Source: Diadophis punctatus similis
Lineage: Eukaryota; Chordata; Lepidosauria; Squamata; Dipsadidae
Direction of reading: 5' to 3'
DNA length: 64,000 nucleotides
Assembly (NCBI GenBank): GCA_023053685.1
Contig: JALIGW010000016.1
Span: 11,376,780-11,440,779 of the forward strand
Shown here piece after piece: positions 11,991 through 29,270 of the stretch (positions within the stretch are counted from its first letter, which is position 1; every line of letters starts with the position of its first letter). Below the pieces are notes generated by a model, which searched no databases, was not told the origin of the DNA, and saw nothing but the letters and a program-made list of their open reading frames with translations. The position numbers and the translations under genes were made by a program.

Positions 11991-11996
11991 TTTATT
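11991..11996 (-). terminator. Candidate BIRC3 polyadenylation signal AATAAA
   Basis: Plus-strand TTTATT, which reads AATAAA on the gene strand, about 620 nt downstream of the stop codon. It is the closest canonical hexamer I found. Cleavage would fall at about 11965-11980. Confidence 0.5.
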
Positions 11997-12074
11997 TATG
12001 GTAAATAAAATATATTTTCAAGTAGCCAACGAGTTACACCAAGCAATCTTTCCAGACTTTTCAAATCATAAATT

Positions 12075-12312
12075 GCAATAGCACTTAGATTTATATACTG
12101 CTTTACAGTGCTTTACAGCCCTCTCTAAGCAATTTATGGAGTCGGCATATTGCCCCCAACACTCTGGGTCCTCATTTTACCCACCTCGGAAGGATGGAAG
12201 GCTGAGTCAACCTTGAGCCTGGTGAGATTCGATCTGCCAAATTGCAGGCAGCTGGCAGGCAGCAGCAGTAGCCTGCAGTACTGCACTCTAACCACTGTGC
12301 CACCAAGGCTCA
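12075..12312 (-). mobile_element. tRNA-derived squamate SINE in the BIRC3 3' UTR
   Basis: On the minus strand it starts GAGCCTTGGTGGCACAGTGG (A-box region), has a B-box-like GATCGAATCTCACC, continues GGACCCAGAGTGTTGGGGGC and ends TAAATCTAAGTGCTATTGC. It is full length and in the same orientation as the gene. Family copies are at 25757, 43001, 43515, 44640 and 57805. Confidence 0.82.
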
Positions 12313-12616
12313 GCAGCTTCTTAGCAAACATTAATACACGAATCACCATTCACTCTTTATGTCACTCCAAACCATTATATGAAATCATGTCCTAAAAAGG
12401 GCCAGCCTATACAGATCCCCAAATAGTGTCAGTTGAGAGATAATTGACCTCACAAAGCCATCAACCTTGTGACCTTCATCAGAATATTGAGCTGCAGTTT
12501 AGATTGTATCTTGCAGATACTTGAAGCATCAGGATGTTGTGAATTAGCTTAGTGTCGTTTCAGGAAGCATGAAAATGTATCCTTGGGGGGGAAAACCCCA
12601 GCATGGTTGATCTTCT

Positions 12617-19829
<7,213 letters not shown>

Positions 19830-19929
19830 GATGAAGATAAAACAGGAGAGGAGTAAAGGACGAGTCTGAAGTTTGGGAGATAATTTTGTGTAATTCTTAT
19901 CAACTTCCAAGCCATAATAAAATAAAAAC
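19830..19929 (-). other. BIRC3: BIRC3 5' UTR segment in the first coding exon (inferred)
   Basis: Upstream of the ATG the first plausible acceptor is TTAACTTTCAG, whose AG is at 19930-19931. That gives a 100-nt UTR segment. The pyrimidine tract is weak, so the boundary is provisional. It contains one arm of a 29-bp inverted repeat (19862-19890). Confidence 0.5.
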
Positions 19930-20534
19930 CTGAAAGTTAACATTACATGCAATGCTTATTTTCTTTTTTATTACTTCACTTTAGTAGTTCCTTTTTTGAC
20001 AGGGCAATTTGTTCTGTTTCACAATCCAGACTTTTTAAAAATATGGTAGTTCCTTTTTCTTCTATAATTACATAAGTCTTACTAAAATGAGGGAGGAGCA
20101 TATTTAAAATAAAGGAAGTTTGAAGAAACAATTAAGGCTTTAATTCTAAGTCTGTATACACGGGGCCTCTATCCCAATGAATCTCAATTCTTTCCAAATA
20201 AAATAATGGAGGAATATTTTTTAAACTTTTATTTCTGAAAGAGCAAGGTCAAAATAATGGATCTAAGAGGTATGGTACTACAGAAAAGCCAACTTAAATC
20301 AAATGCACATCTTTGAATATCTCTCCTTACAATAAGAAACTATTTTTTCTTATCAATATACCATTTCACTCTGTAATACTTCACAAAAAAACTCCTCAAA
20401 AGTTTATCCTGACACATATCAGTGAAATGTGATCAAAAGAATTTTGGTCACCAAAATCTCTTTAACAGGCTTGGACATTTGTCTTTTTTATATTCTCACT
20501 AGTATAGTGAATTTAGTGGCTGTCAGTCAGGCTG

Positions 20535-20535
<1 letters not shown>

Positions 20536-20620
<85 letters not shown>
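20536..20620. repeat. (ATT)n microsatellite in BIRC3 intron 1
   Basis: About 28 uninterrupted ATT units. It is not attached to a recognisable CR1 end here, unlike the ATT array at 56231. Confidence 0.95.
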
Positions 20621-20621
<1 letters not shown>

Positions 20622-21393
20622 AGGATTACTGAATTTAATAAGTTTATGGAGATGTCGAAGCCAAAGCAGTTTAAATTCATTAATCAAAATATCATTGCAG
20701 ATAATGTTTGATAAGTGGATGCAGCTGTCCTGCATAGTGGCAAAAACCAATTTGAATATTTATGCACAAAATTATCTCCCAAACTTCAGACTCTAGTCCT
20801 TTCAGGGGGCTTAAGCAGCCATAATGCAATATGGTATTCACAAGGAGAAATGTTTACAAAAGGACAGAAAAATACGTTTTTTTTCAGGTTACTGAAACCT
20901 GCATGAAAAGAAAAACACATAAGCTCCTTTAAACAACAATTAACTTTATATATAAACTGTTATAAATAATGCATATATAAAGTTTAAACTTTATTCCATG
21001 GTTATGTTTTTAGATTGAAAGTTTTAAAACTTGTGGTTCATCAGTCACAAAAAGACTAGAAGTGCACAAAATCCTACTGTATCTATATTAAATCATCAAT
21101 TTACAGATGAGTTACTCAACCATTGCAAATTTAAATCTTCCAGAGTTCAACTTCTAAAACTCAAGATTGACTATATAGCTCTTACCTCAACACTCTTTAG
21201 TACCTTAAACTTATACTTACAATTTCCTCTAGATAAAAACTTTAACTCAACTGTGCAACTGTGCATCACTAGAAGGCAACACCTGTCTTTTTTTGTCCAT
21301 GTTACAAAAATAACCCTGGATTTCCAGCCTCCTTAACATAAAGTTGCTATAGTAAACAGAAAAAGATCTACCTTAGGACCAGATCATCTAGTG

Positions 21394-21483
21394 CAGGGAT
21401 GGGCAACTATGTCAACTTCAAGACCTGTGGACTTCAACTCCCAGAATTCCTGAGTCCATAGTTGTCATAGTTGCCTACTCCTG
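21394..21483. mobile_element. Foldback hAT element, 90 bp
   Basis: Starts CAGGGATGGGCAACTATG and ends CATAGTTGCCTACTCCTG, flanked by the 8-bp duplication ATCTAGTG (21386-21393 and 21484-21491). The middle holds GACTTCAACTCCCAGAATTC, shared with the foldbacks at 35097 and 43556. Confidence 0.85.
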
Positions 21484-21534
21484 ATCTAGTGCTTTCCAAA
21501 CATTTACACCTCTAATAATAAGGCCTGGAGGAAC

Positions 21535-21585
21535 ATTGTCCATGGGGTCACGATGGGTCGGACACAACTTCGCAACTAACATCTC
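21535..21585 (+). mobile_element. Bov-B LINE 3' end fragment
   Basis: GGGTCACGATGGGTCGGACA followed by CAACTTCGCAACTAA matches my knowledge of the Bov-B 3' terminus (GAGTCGGACACGACTGAGCG-like). Only about 50 bp remain. Confidence 0.6.
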
Positions 21586-22787
21586 TTTGTGGCAGTCAGT
21601 GTGGCTAATACCAGTTGATGCAACTGCAATCAAAAACACTTAGATCTAGAATCAGATGAGCTATTCTTGACTCCTCAAAAAGAAATTGCAGAAATCTGTT
21701 TAGACTAAGACCATTTTTGATCACTGTGATGGCAAGAACCACTTTAATTTGGCATACATACATATGTATGTTTGATCCCTTTTGTCTAATTATAGAAACA
21801 CTAGTGAATATGTATATCTTATTTAGAGAAGAGGTGGAAATGAATGGTTTCATAGAGTGAAGCCAAACCCAAAAGGTAAATATACTTTAGGATACAAATG
21901 TAAATGAGGTTCAGTCAAGTTAATAATGTATTAAACTTTTATGCCAACTCTCAACAAGTAATTATAAGAGATCCAGAATAGGTGTAACCCAACTCAGAAA
22001 CCAGCAATTCGGGATGAACTGGCAGTGCAAAACATTTAGAAGTATAAAGAGATTTACAAATGAAAACCTATTAAGAAACCTCTGTTGTGTTACTTATGTC
22101 CTACATTAAAGACTGGAACTGGAAAATGAAGAATGGATGAAACCATTTCCCAAAAGCTCCTAAAATAATGTATCTATCTTCTATCAAGCTGTTCTCTCTT
22201 TAGTACCCAATGACTAATCATAATTAAGATTGTGTACAACTGTAATGGCCTAATAATATAAACTTAAGATACTCGATGGAAAGCAGAGGATGAAGAGTAG
22301 CTATTATTATTATTAGACTTGTATTATAACAAATTCATCTGGAGATCAGATGAATATCAAAAGCACCAGGATAACTGAGATGAGGAAACTTCTAAAGTCT
22401 TTCTTTGTTGTAATTAGGGATCCTTTGTGCTTTCTGAGCTTGGTTGCAAGACTTTTCATTATCCAACTAGGTAACAGTAATGATGTTACCCAGTTTGGGT
22501 AATGAAACATCTGGAAGAAAACAATCAAACTCAGAGAACCCCTCATTTCAATCCTGAGCTACCAATACTCTCCTTTATCAGTATTGTTATAATTGTGTGG
22601 AATGACTGCTAGGAAACAAATATAATTGAATTATAGAAATCTTAACTGAGCAGATCAGCAGGACTGTATAAAAAGAAGAGACAGATTACCACCAAGTGAA
22701 GTCACTTGCTGTATCATATCTTGTTCATATCCAGCCGATTTTTGTTAAAATCACAGTAGTAGTCTTAAACAGATCATGGACATCATG

Positions 22788-23107
22788 GGTGAAATTCAGC
22801 AGGTTCTGGAGAACTGGTAGTGGAAATTTTGAGTAGTTCGGAGAACCAGCAAATACCACCTCTGGCTGGCCCGAGTGGGGTGGGAATGGGGATTTTGCAG
22901 TATCCTTCCCCTGGAGTGGGGGAGGGAATGGAGATTTTGCAGTATCCTTCCCCTGGAGTGGGGTGGGAATGGAAATTTTGCAGTATACCACCCCTGGAGT
23001 GGGGTGGGAATGGGGAATTTGCAATATCTGCCTGCCACACCCACCCTGCCACGCCTACCAAGCCACACCTACAGAACCAGTAGGGAAAATTTTTGAATTT
23101 CACCTGA
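22788..23107. mobile_element. hAT-like element with an internal minisatellite
   Basis: Terminal words GGTGAAATTCAGCAGG and GAATTTCACCTG are inverted to each other; no target duplication was found. The interior has about four units of some 45 bp around TTTTGCAGTATCCTTCCCCT. Related to 26229 and 27818, in the opposite orientation. The overlapping open frames here come from the minisatellite. Confidence 0.65.
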
Positions 23108-24260
23108 GGTACATGATCAAAAGCAGTAATGTTTATGCATCTTTAGTCAATTGTATTTAATTCTATATTCATCTGAATCCAGTAACTCTCTAGGCACTGA
23201 GAATTACCCACAGGTTATTCTTTCATTATCAGAAATTTCATCTTCTAATCTTAAAGGATCTTCTAAAGGATCAGGATGACATCTGAACCTCACTTTTCTA
23301 GCTCCATAGAAAAATATACGCTATATTCTTGTCCTAATAATTCCAGCCAACTTCATTAAAAAAAACCATTTTGAAACTGTATTCAGGGAAAACCCTGAAG
23401 GCTCCCCAGAAGCTCATCAGTAAGGACAGTCTTGTTTCTATAAAGAGCCAGAAACTTCAACATCCTTAGACAGCCTTCCCAACACGAATCTCTCCAAATG
23501 TATTGGAGTGTACCCCTAATAATTTATTCCCAGTCAACTGGGAACTGTGGAAGACCCAACCTGATGCAACTAGAGGTCATTAGATTGGTTTTGGTCAATT
23601 CACTACAATCATTTTCAGATCCAGTATTATCTTAAAACATGTAATCCTCCAGATGTTGTTGGAGTGCAGCTTTCAGGATCCTCACGGCTGGATATACTGA
23701 TGAAAGCTGCCATTCCACCCTACCCAAAAGGCAAAAAATAAAGAGGTTAAAGCCTCCTTTGAATCAGGCTTCACTTCTGGCCATTGCACAGATGCACTCC
23801 TATTATTTTGGGGGGCTGGGGAAGGCAAAAACTTTCTATCTATTGCCTTCTTCCAGATGTAGCCCTGAGATTTCCCGGTGGTCTCCTTTCCCAATGCGCT
23901 CCAACCACGTTTAGCAATCGGGGATCAACAAGGACCCCCCTCAAAAAGCACAGGCAGCGCCAAGTCTCTCTCAGAGGCGGGGTTCACAACTCCCCCTTGT
24001 TAGCAGTTGCACTTACACAACTCTTACGCAGTTAAAGCTCAAGGCTTCATGCGTAACCAGAAAATGGGGTAATCAGCAAGTCGGGGCGAAAATAGCAGTT
24101 TCGATTACACACACACACAGGTACACACAAACACACAGAGCACCCCAATATCTCAGGCCCCCGCCCCCTCCCTCGCGAGACAACGTGTCCACAGAGACGC
24201 CGCCCCAGCAAACGCCGCCCCCTCCCGCCCCCCCGCCACGCGTGCGCAGCCCCCACTTAC

Positions 24261-24284
24261 CGCCTCAGCCGCCGGTTAGCCGTC
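24261..24284 (-). other. BIRC3: Candidate BIRC3 exon 1 (non-coding)
   Basis: A strong donor (GAGGCG then GTAAGT, plus 24255-24260) follows about 55 nt below a TATA box on the gene strand. If transcription starts about 30 nt after the TATA box, exon 1 would be only some 24 nt, all non-coding. The start site is a guess; it could also lie further upstream in the island. Confidence 0.35.
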
Positions 24285-24303
24285 GAGCAAAGGGAGAGCG
24301 CAA

Positions 24304-24314
24304 CCTTTTATATA
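24304..24314 (-). promoter_or_regulatory. Candidate TATA box for BIRC3
   Basis: Reads TATATAAAAGG on the minus strand, a canonical TATA element, set in the CpG island and followed by a donor-like GTAAGT at the expected distance for a short first exon. It could also be a chance product of the small TA run. Confidence 0.45.
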
Positions 24315-24380
24315 TATGTATAGCGTCGCGAAGGCGGGCGGAGTGGGGGGGTGGGGAAGGGGAAGGGGAAGGATGAGGAA

Positions 24381-24703
24381 GGACGTCAAACCACCAAGGC
24401 GTTAGGCCGAAGCCCCGCCCCCATCCTATTGGAAGGGAAAGAACAGAGGGCGGAGCCTTTTAGGCTCCGTGAGGGCGTGGCGGTTCTTAACAAAGGGCGT
24501 TATGGCCTCCTCTGGGCGCGCATGCGCCAACTGGGTTGGGAGGGCGGCGTGGCTTCCTTTGTGGTTTGTTTTTCAATTCATTCGAGTCCCGCAGCTTCGT
24601 TTCCCACTTCGGGAAATGGAGCCTGATCTGAATTGCAAACGAATCCAGAATTTCCCTAACCGGGTGGCCTCCAAGCGTGCCTCTTTGCAGAGTTTTTTAA
24701 CTG
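24381..24703. repeat. Promoter tandem duplication, copy 1
   Basis: About 320 bp nearly repeated at 24731-25103. Shared words include CCACCAAGGCGTTAGGCCGA, CCTATTGGAAGGGAAAGAAC and GGCGGTTCTTAACAAAGGGC. Copy 1 carries the perfect inverted repeat CGGAGCC-TTTTA-GGCTCCG, which copy 2 has lost by one change. Confidence 0.9.
24647..24656 (-). promoter_or_regulatory. Near-consensus NF-kB site
   Basis: GGGAAATTCT on the gene strand, one base from GGGRNNYYCC. BIRC3 is a known NF-kB target, so such a site is plausible, but one mismatch and short length make it weak. The equivalent base run in copy 2 is GGGAACTTCT. Confidence 0.3.
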
Positions 24704-24730
24704 GGGGTGGGGGAGGGGAAGAATCGCGAA

Positions 24731-25103
24731 GGACTTCAAACCACCAAGGCGTTAGGCCGAAGCCCCGCCCCTGGTGTGGGGGTGGGGGGAAACAAACTCG
24801 AAACTAGGCTCCGCCCCCATCCTATTGGAAGGGAAAGAACAGAGGGCGGAGCCTTTTAGTCTCCGTGAGGGCGTGGCGGTTCTTAACAAAGGGCGTTATG
24901 GCCGCCTCTGGGTGCGCATGCGCCAACTGGTTTGGGAGGGGGGGAGTGGCTTGCTTCCTCTGCGGTTTGTTTTTGAATTAATTCGAGTCCCGCAGGTTGG
25001 TTTCCCACTTCGGGAAAAGGAGCCTGGTCTGAATTGCAAACGAATCCAGAAGTTCCCTAATCGGATGGCCTCCGAGCGTGCCTCTTTGCAGAGTTTTTAA
25101 CTG
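24731..25103. repeat. Promoter tandem duplication, copy 2
   Basis: Second copy of the 24381-24703 segment. The offset is 350 bp at the left end and 396-401 bp further right, because copy 2 has about 46 extra bases near 24770-24815 (GTGGGGGTGGGGGGAAAC region). The copies differ at scattered bases, so the duplication is not very recent. Confidence 0.9.
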
Positions 25104-25117
25104 ATTCTTTGGAAAGA

Positions 25118-25168
25118 GTCCCGTGGGTCGTGTGAGGTTGGACTAGATGACCTGCAAGGTCTCTTCCA
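25118..25168 (+). mobile_element. CR1 3' end fragment
   Basis: GTTGGACTAGATGACCTGCA followed by AGGTCTCTTCCAACTCTGTT is the terminal signature seen at all CR1 copies in this window. Only some 50 bp are present at the edge of the CpG island. Confidence 0.75.
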
Positions 25169-25756
25169 ACTCTGTTAACTGAAAACTTCGAAAAAGTTTA
25201 TTTCCGGATCGGAATCGGGGAGGGGGAGAAACCACGATTCTCCTAAATAGGCTGGGGGCGGGGGTAAGAAGCGTGACGTCCCCGAGTCCTGGAGAGACTG
25301 CGCCTTCCATTCTCTTTTATTCTTATTTATTCTTATTCTTATTAACTATTCTGCTAAGAGACCCACCGTCGAGGATCACCGATTTCAGGCTGCAGGACTG
25401 TGGGGCAGGCGCTGTGCCCAGGGACATATAAGCCGTGGCATCAAGACTTGGAGCTGGTGGGAATGGTGGAGGAGGGGAAATAACCAGCTTTTTAATTTGT
25501 CCGATTGCCCGCGTTTTGCGTGTGTCTTAAACGTTGGAGGAGAATCGCATCGGAAATGGGGGCAGAGGGCGAGAAAACGGAAGGGAAAAATCTAAGGCGT
25601 GCATTGCAAAATGGATTTTGGTAGGGTTGCAATGCTCTCGGGCTCAGTTTTTGCAGGATAAGGGGTGGGCAAGTGTTTGAATGCTTCCTGGTGGAGTGAC
25701 TTCACAGCTTGACCTCTTGATCTGGACCTAAGAGAGCAGCAGGCTATAATAGGATT
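25169..25756. other. No recognised gene
   Basis: The right shoulder of the CpG island followed by unique sequence; a short TTATTCTTATT repeat lies near 25316-25345. Confidence 0.4.
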
Positions 25757-25935
25757 GGATTTAGACTTACATGCAGCTTCACGGTGCTTTTACAGCCCTC
25801 TCTAAGCGGTGTACAGAGTCAGCATATTGCCCCCACCAATCTGGGTCCTCATTTTACCGAAGATGGAAGGCTGAGTCAACCTTGAGCCTGGTGAGATTCG
25901 AACTGCCAAACTTCTGGCAGCTGGCAGTCATCAGA
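25757..25935 (-). mobile_element. tRNA-derived squamate SINE, head-truncated
   Basis: Same family as 12075: minus-strand GATTCGAACT..CACCAGGCTCAAGGTTGACT and the tail TAAGTCTAAATCC. The tRNA head beyond the B box is lost. Confidence 0.78.
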
Positions 25936-26228
25936 AACTGACACGCAGTTAGCTTCCACTTGATCTGGGCTCTATATACTCTACCAGCTTCAGTTTGAAG
26001 TCCTACATGGTGACATTTACACATTGGTGCTTTTTTTTTCTTTGCCTATGCAGAACATGCTTAGATTCAGAAGTTGGGTTAAGATGTGTGAATCCAAACA
26101 CACACTATTGCTGAATTCCTTATTGTGCTGGCTTGAGTTATATAAGTCATTCAAGCCAAAGTTTTAATGGACCACTAGATATATAGAGAGAGATTTAAGG
26201 CATGTGTGTAAGTATAGATGGGAGATTA

Positions 26229-26462
26229 AAAAAAAATTACTACCGGTTCTGTGGGCGTGGCTTGGTGGGCGTGGCACGGGAAGGATACTGTAAAATCTTC
26301 ATTCCCTTCCCACTCCAGGGGAAGGTTACTGCAAAATCCCCATTTCCTCCCGATCAGCTGGGTCTCGGGAGGCAGAGAATAAATGGGGGCACTGCCAGCC
26401 AGAGGTGGTATTTACTGGTTCTCCAAACTACTCAAAATTTATATAGTTCTCCAAACTACTCA
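26229..26462. mobile_element. hAT-like element, minisatellite family, truncated
   Basis: Starts in TACTACCGGTTCTGTGGGCG and has two units around AAGGTTACTGCAAAATCCCC, then GAGGTGGTATTTACTGGTTC. It is the same family as 27818, with fewer repeat units, and merges into a TATC repeat at about 26468-26495. Confidence 0.65.
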
Positions 26463-26495
26463 AACTACTATCTATCTATCTATCTATCTATCATC

Positions 26496-27817
26496 TATAT
26501 ATATATTATATATCCCTCTATCCCATCTGTACTTACACGCATGCCTTAAATAACTGAAACTTGATCTCTGTGGGCCATCAGTAGGCTAAAATACTTAATA
26601 GTATGAGATGGATGGCTAGGAAAGAAGTAATTATATCCTGATGATTTTTCTCAGTGCTCAAAAGCATATAGATGGATATCTTGGCAGTATTATATTCATT
26701 TCAGTAGGAGTCAAGCTGAAAGATTAGCGTAAGGCTGCTTAGTGAGTTGACAGGAGCATTTTGAAGTAAGGAAACATGAATCTTTTTCTTTTAGAGAATT
26801 CCAGGTCAAAGCAAGCTTTCGTTTTGGACAACATTTCTGGGGTAAATTAAAAGGGAAAATTTCTGACTACCTTATGGTTATCACAAGATGGAAAAACTAC
26901 CATTGGTCATGCAGAAAATCAACACTGGTGTTTATTTCTGTATAAACACCATTCATTTTAAATCTGGTTTTGTAGAGTTAAGACTTTGAAAAGAAAGATC
27001 CATTCAATTAGGTACACAGAGTTCAAGAATATAAGGGGCTTTCTGTCCAGGGGAATCCCAGCAGAAATGTTTTCCGTTTCACATAAGCACATTTTGAAAG
27101 GGGAATTCCAGTCCTTGAATTGTTTCCTGTATGTGTCATATGACACAGCCAATAAGCTGCATGGCAGACTCCCTAACCGGAATCTTGAGTGCTGCCAACA
27201 TCGTTGATCTATGACCACTAGCTTATTTTAAATGAAGAATTTACCATAGTCTTCAACAAGGCATAGTCTTTCTAATTCAGGTATCTGATTGCATGCGTTT
27301 CTATAAATGACAATAAAAAGTACATTCACGATTCTCTCACTTCCTGGAATGTTATGAAAATGAATGAATATGAATTTTAGTCAGTGGGTTTTTCGTAGTG
27401 TTTCAGACTGCTTTAGATGTAAATTGATTACGTATATATTCTATTACAGTATCCCTTTCTTCTTGTGAAGTTCAATGGAACTGTTTATGCAACCTAACTG
27501 ATTAAAGGATAAAATCACACTGCTGGCTACTTTGTCTGGCTTTGTTTAATAAACCTTTGCTACAGTGCAGTTTTATTTCTAGATATTTACACTATCTCTG
27601 CAAGTTATAAATAACATTTAAAAAAGTATGCCAAAGTTTAGCTCAGCAGTCAGGCTGTTTAGTTTTCATATGAAGGTCAAGCATGTGTAGGAAGGAGTGA
27701 ATATGTGACTGATTTTTAGAGATATCTTACGTTGATCTTACATGGCAGAATAAGGAGTATTGTTACAACTTGATTTTGTATTCTTTGGTGGGAGGGTGGG
27801 AACGTCTTTATCTTCAC
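26496..27817. other. No recognised feature
   Basis: About 1.3 kb without a supported gene, RNA or repeat. The small open frames on both strands (26958-27218) are shadows of each other. Confidence 0.4.
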
Positions 27818-28302
27818 TAGTGGTGGGATTCAATTTTTTTTACTACCAATTCTGTGGGTGTGGCTTGGTGGGCGTGGCAGGGGATGGATACTGTAAAATT
27901 TCCATTCCCACCCCACTCCAGGGGAAGGATACTGCAAAATCTCCATTCCCTCCCCACTCCTGGGGGAAGGATACTGCAAAATCCCCATTTCCTCCCACTC
28001 CAGGGGAAGGTTACTGCAAAATCTCCATTCCCTCCCCACTCCAGGGGAAGGTTACTGCAAAATCCCCATTTCTTCCCGATCAGCTGGGATCCAGGAGGCA
28101 GAGAATAGATGGGGGCGGGGCCAGTCAGAAGTGGTATTTATTGGTTCTACGAACTACTCAAAACTTCCACTACTGGTTCTACGAACTACTCAAAACTTCC
28201 ACTACTGGTTCTACGAACTACTCAAAACTTCCACTACTGGTTCTAGGAACTACTCAGAATTTCCGCTACCGGTTCTCCAGAACCTGCTGAAACCCACCTC
28301 TG
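27818..28302. mobile_element. hAT element carrying two minisatellites
   Basis: Flanked by the 8-bp duplication ATCTTCAC (27810-27817 and 28303-28310). The first array (about 27895-28075) repeats a roughly 40-bp unit with GGATACTGCAAAATCTCC; the second (about 28140-28275) repeats a 32-bp unit with TGGTTCTACGAACTACTCAA. The long open frames through it are repeat artefacts. Confidence 0.85.
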
Positions 28303-28310
28303 ATCTTCAC

Positions 28311-28749
28311 CCTTTGTAAAACAGCTATAGTTTGTATAATTAAGGGATGGTATACAGTAATTAGGAAGAAAATACCAAAAGGAAACCTACCTTGTGAAAC
28401 TTAACTCTGTAAAATGCAGAAGGTTCTATTTAAATAACTCGCATGCTTCCCCCCCCCAAAAGAGCCCTTAAGGCAGCTTTTCATTAAGTAACAGATTGTA
28501 CGCCATCCAGAATCATTTGATTGGGAGATGGGTGGCTATGTAAATATGACTTCTAAGTAAATAAAATATTTTGTAAATTTTGTGTTGATTGTGGAAAAAA
28601 AAGTCATTTAATTGTCTGGCCTCTTAATTCTACTCAATTGTGTTGTCATCACAGCAAATCATGGTTTTCATAACTGGTATTTTCAGTGACCAAAATTTAC
28701 CGCATACGCACACATCCTCAGCCATAAATCATCCTTCCAAGGTGGATAA
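28311..28749. other. No recognised feature
   Basis: AT-rich unique sequence with no supported gene or repeat. Confidence 0.4.
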
Positions 28750-29190
28750 AATGACCCAGATTTATTTATTATTTATTTATTTATTTTTGTCAAGTACGTG
28801 TTGGTAATATACATAGATATAACATTGTTTATATACATAAAGTGAGTACTGATAAGCGGGAACATTAGGACAGGGACGGTAGGCAAGCTGGTGCACTTAT
28901 GCACGCCCTTTACTGATCTCTTAGGAATCGGGTGAGGTCAACAGTAGATAGTCTGAGGGTAAAGTTTTGGGGGTTTGGTGACGAAACCACAATGTCAGGT
29001 AGTGAGTTCCAGGCATTTACCACTCTGTTGCTAAAGTCGTATTTTCTACAGTCAAGTTTGGAGCGGTTCACTTTGAGTTTGTATCTGTTGTGTGCTCGTG
29101 TATTGTGGTTGAAGCTGAAGTAGTCATTGACAGGAAGGACGTTGTAGCAGATAATTTTATGAGCTATGCTTAGGTCGTGCCGAATTTGAT
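28750..29190 (-). mobile_element. L2/CR1-like LINE 3' end, ORF2 tail
   Basis: Translation of the minus strand gives LKVNRSKLDCRKYDFSNRVV then NAWNSLPDIVV, the conserved C-terminal tail of this class of LINE, ending at a stop before a GTACTTGACAAAAATAAATA-type 3' end. The 5' part is missing. Confidence 0.7.
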
Positions 29191-29270
29191 TGTTGGGGGC
29201 AATATGCTGACTCTAAACTGCTTAAAGAGGGCTTAAAGCGGTATATATGTCTAAGTGCTATTGCTCTTGT
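29191..29270 (+). mobile_element. Squamate SINE tail fragment
   Basis: TTGTTGGGGGCAATATGCTG and the tail TATATATGTCTAAGTGCTAT are the 3' part of the SINE family of 12075. Confidence 0.65.

Larger units (their letters stand above)
11970..12616 (-). other. BIRC3: BIRC3 3' UTR (inferred)
   Basis: Runs from the TGA stop (12617-12619) to just past a canonical AATAAA on the minus strand at 11991-11996. The end is inferred from the usual 10-30 nt spacing. About 240 nt of the UTR is an inserted SINE (12075-12312). Confidence 0.55.
23900..25300. promoter_or_regulatory. CpG-rich island covering the BIRC3 promoter
   Basis: CpG density rises sharply compared with the AT-rich flanks. It contains GC boxes (CCGCCCC, GGGCGTGG), CCAAT boxes in reverse orientation (CCTATTGG) and CGCATGCGCC motifs resembling NRF1 sites. 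It lies immediately upstream of the inferred BIRC3 first exon. A divergent plus-strand transcript cannot be excluded, but no coding exon was recognised. Confidence 0.75.

Noticed and set aside
19830..19952. In-frame upstream ATG extending the BIRC3 N-terminus by 41 residues
   Set aside because: The extension is not like any cIAP N-terminus, and the inferred acceptor at 19930 places the ATG at 19952 in the intron. The start at 19829 aligns with the family.
22725..23160. Overlapping open frames with repeated PSPGVGWEW-like units
   Set aside because: They derive from a minisatellite of about 45 bp inside a hAT-like element and are open in several frames by chance.
24351..25100. Divergent gene on the plus strand from the CpG island
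   Set aside because: The open frames are duplicated together with the promoter block and show no domain or splice pattern. A divergent non-coding transcript stays possible but is not shown.
27760..28290. 176-codon plus-strand frame
   Set aside because: It runs through two minisatellites of a hAT element that has its own 8-bp duplication.
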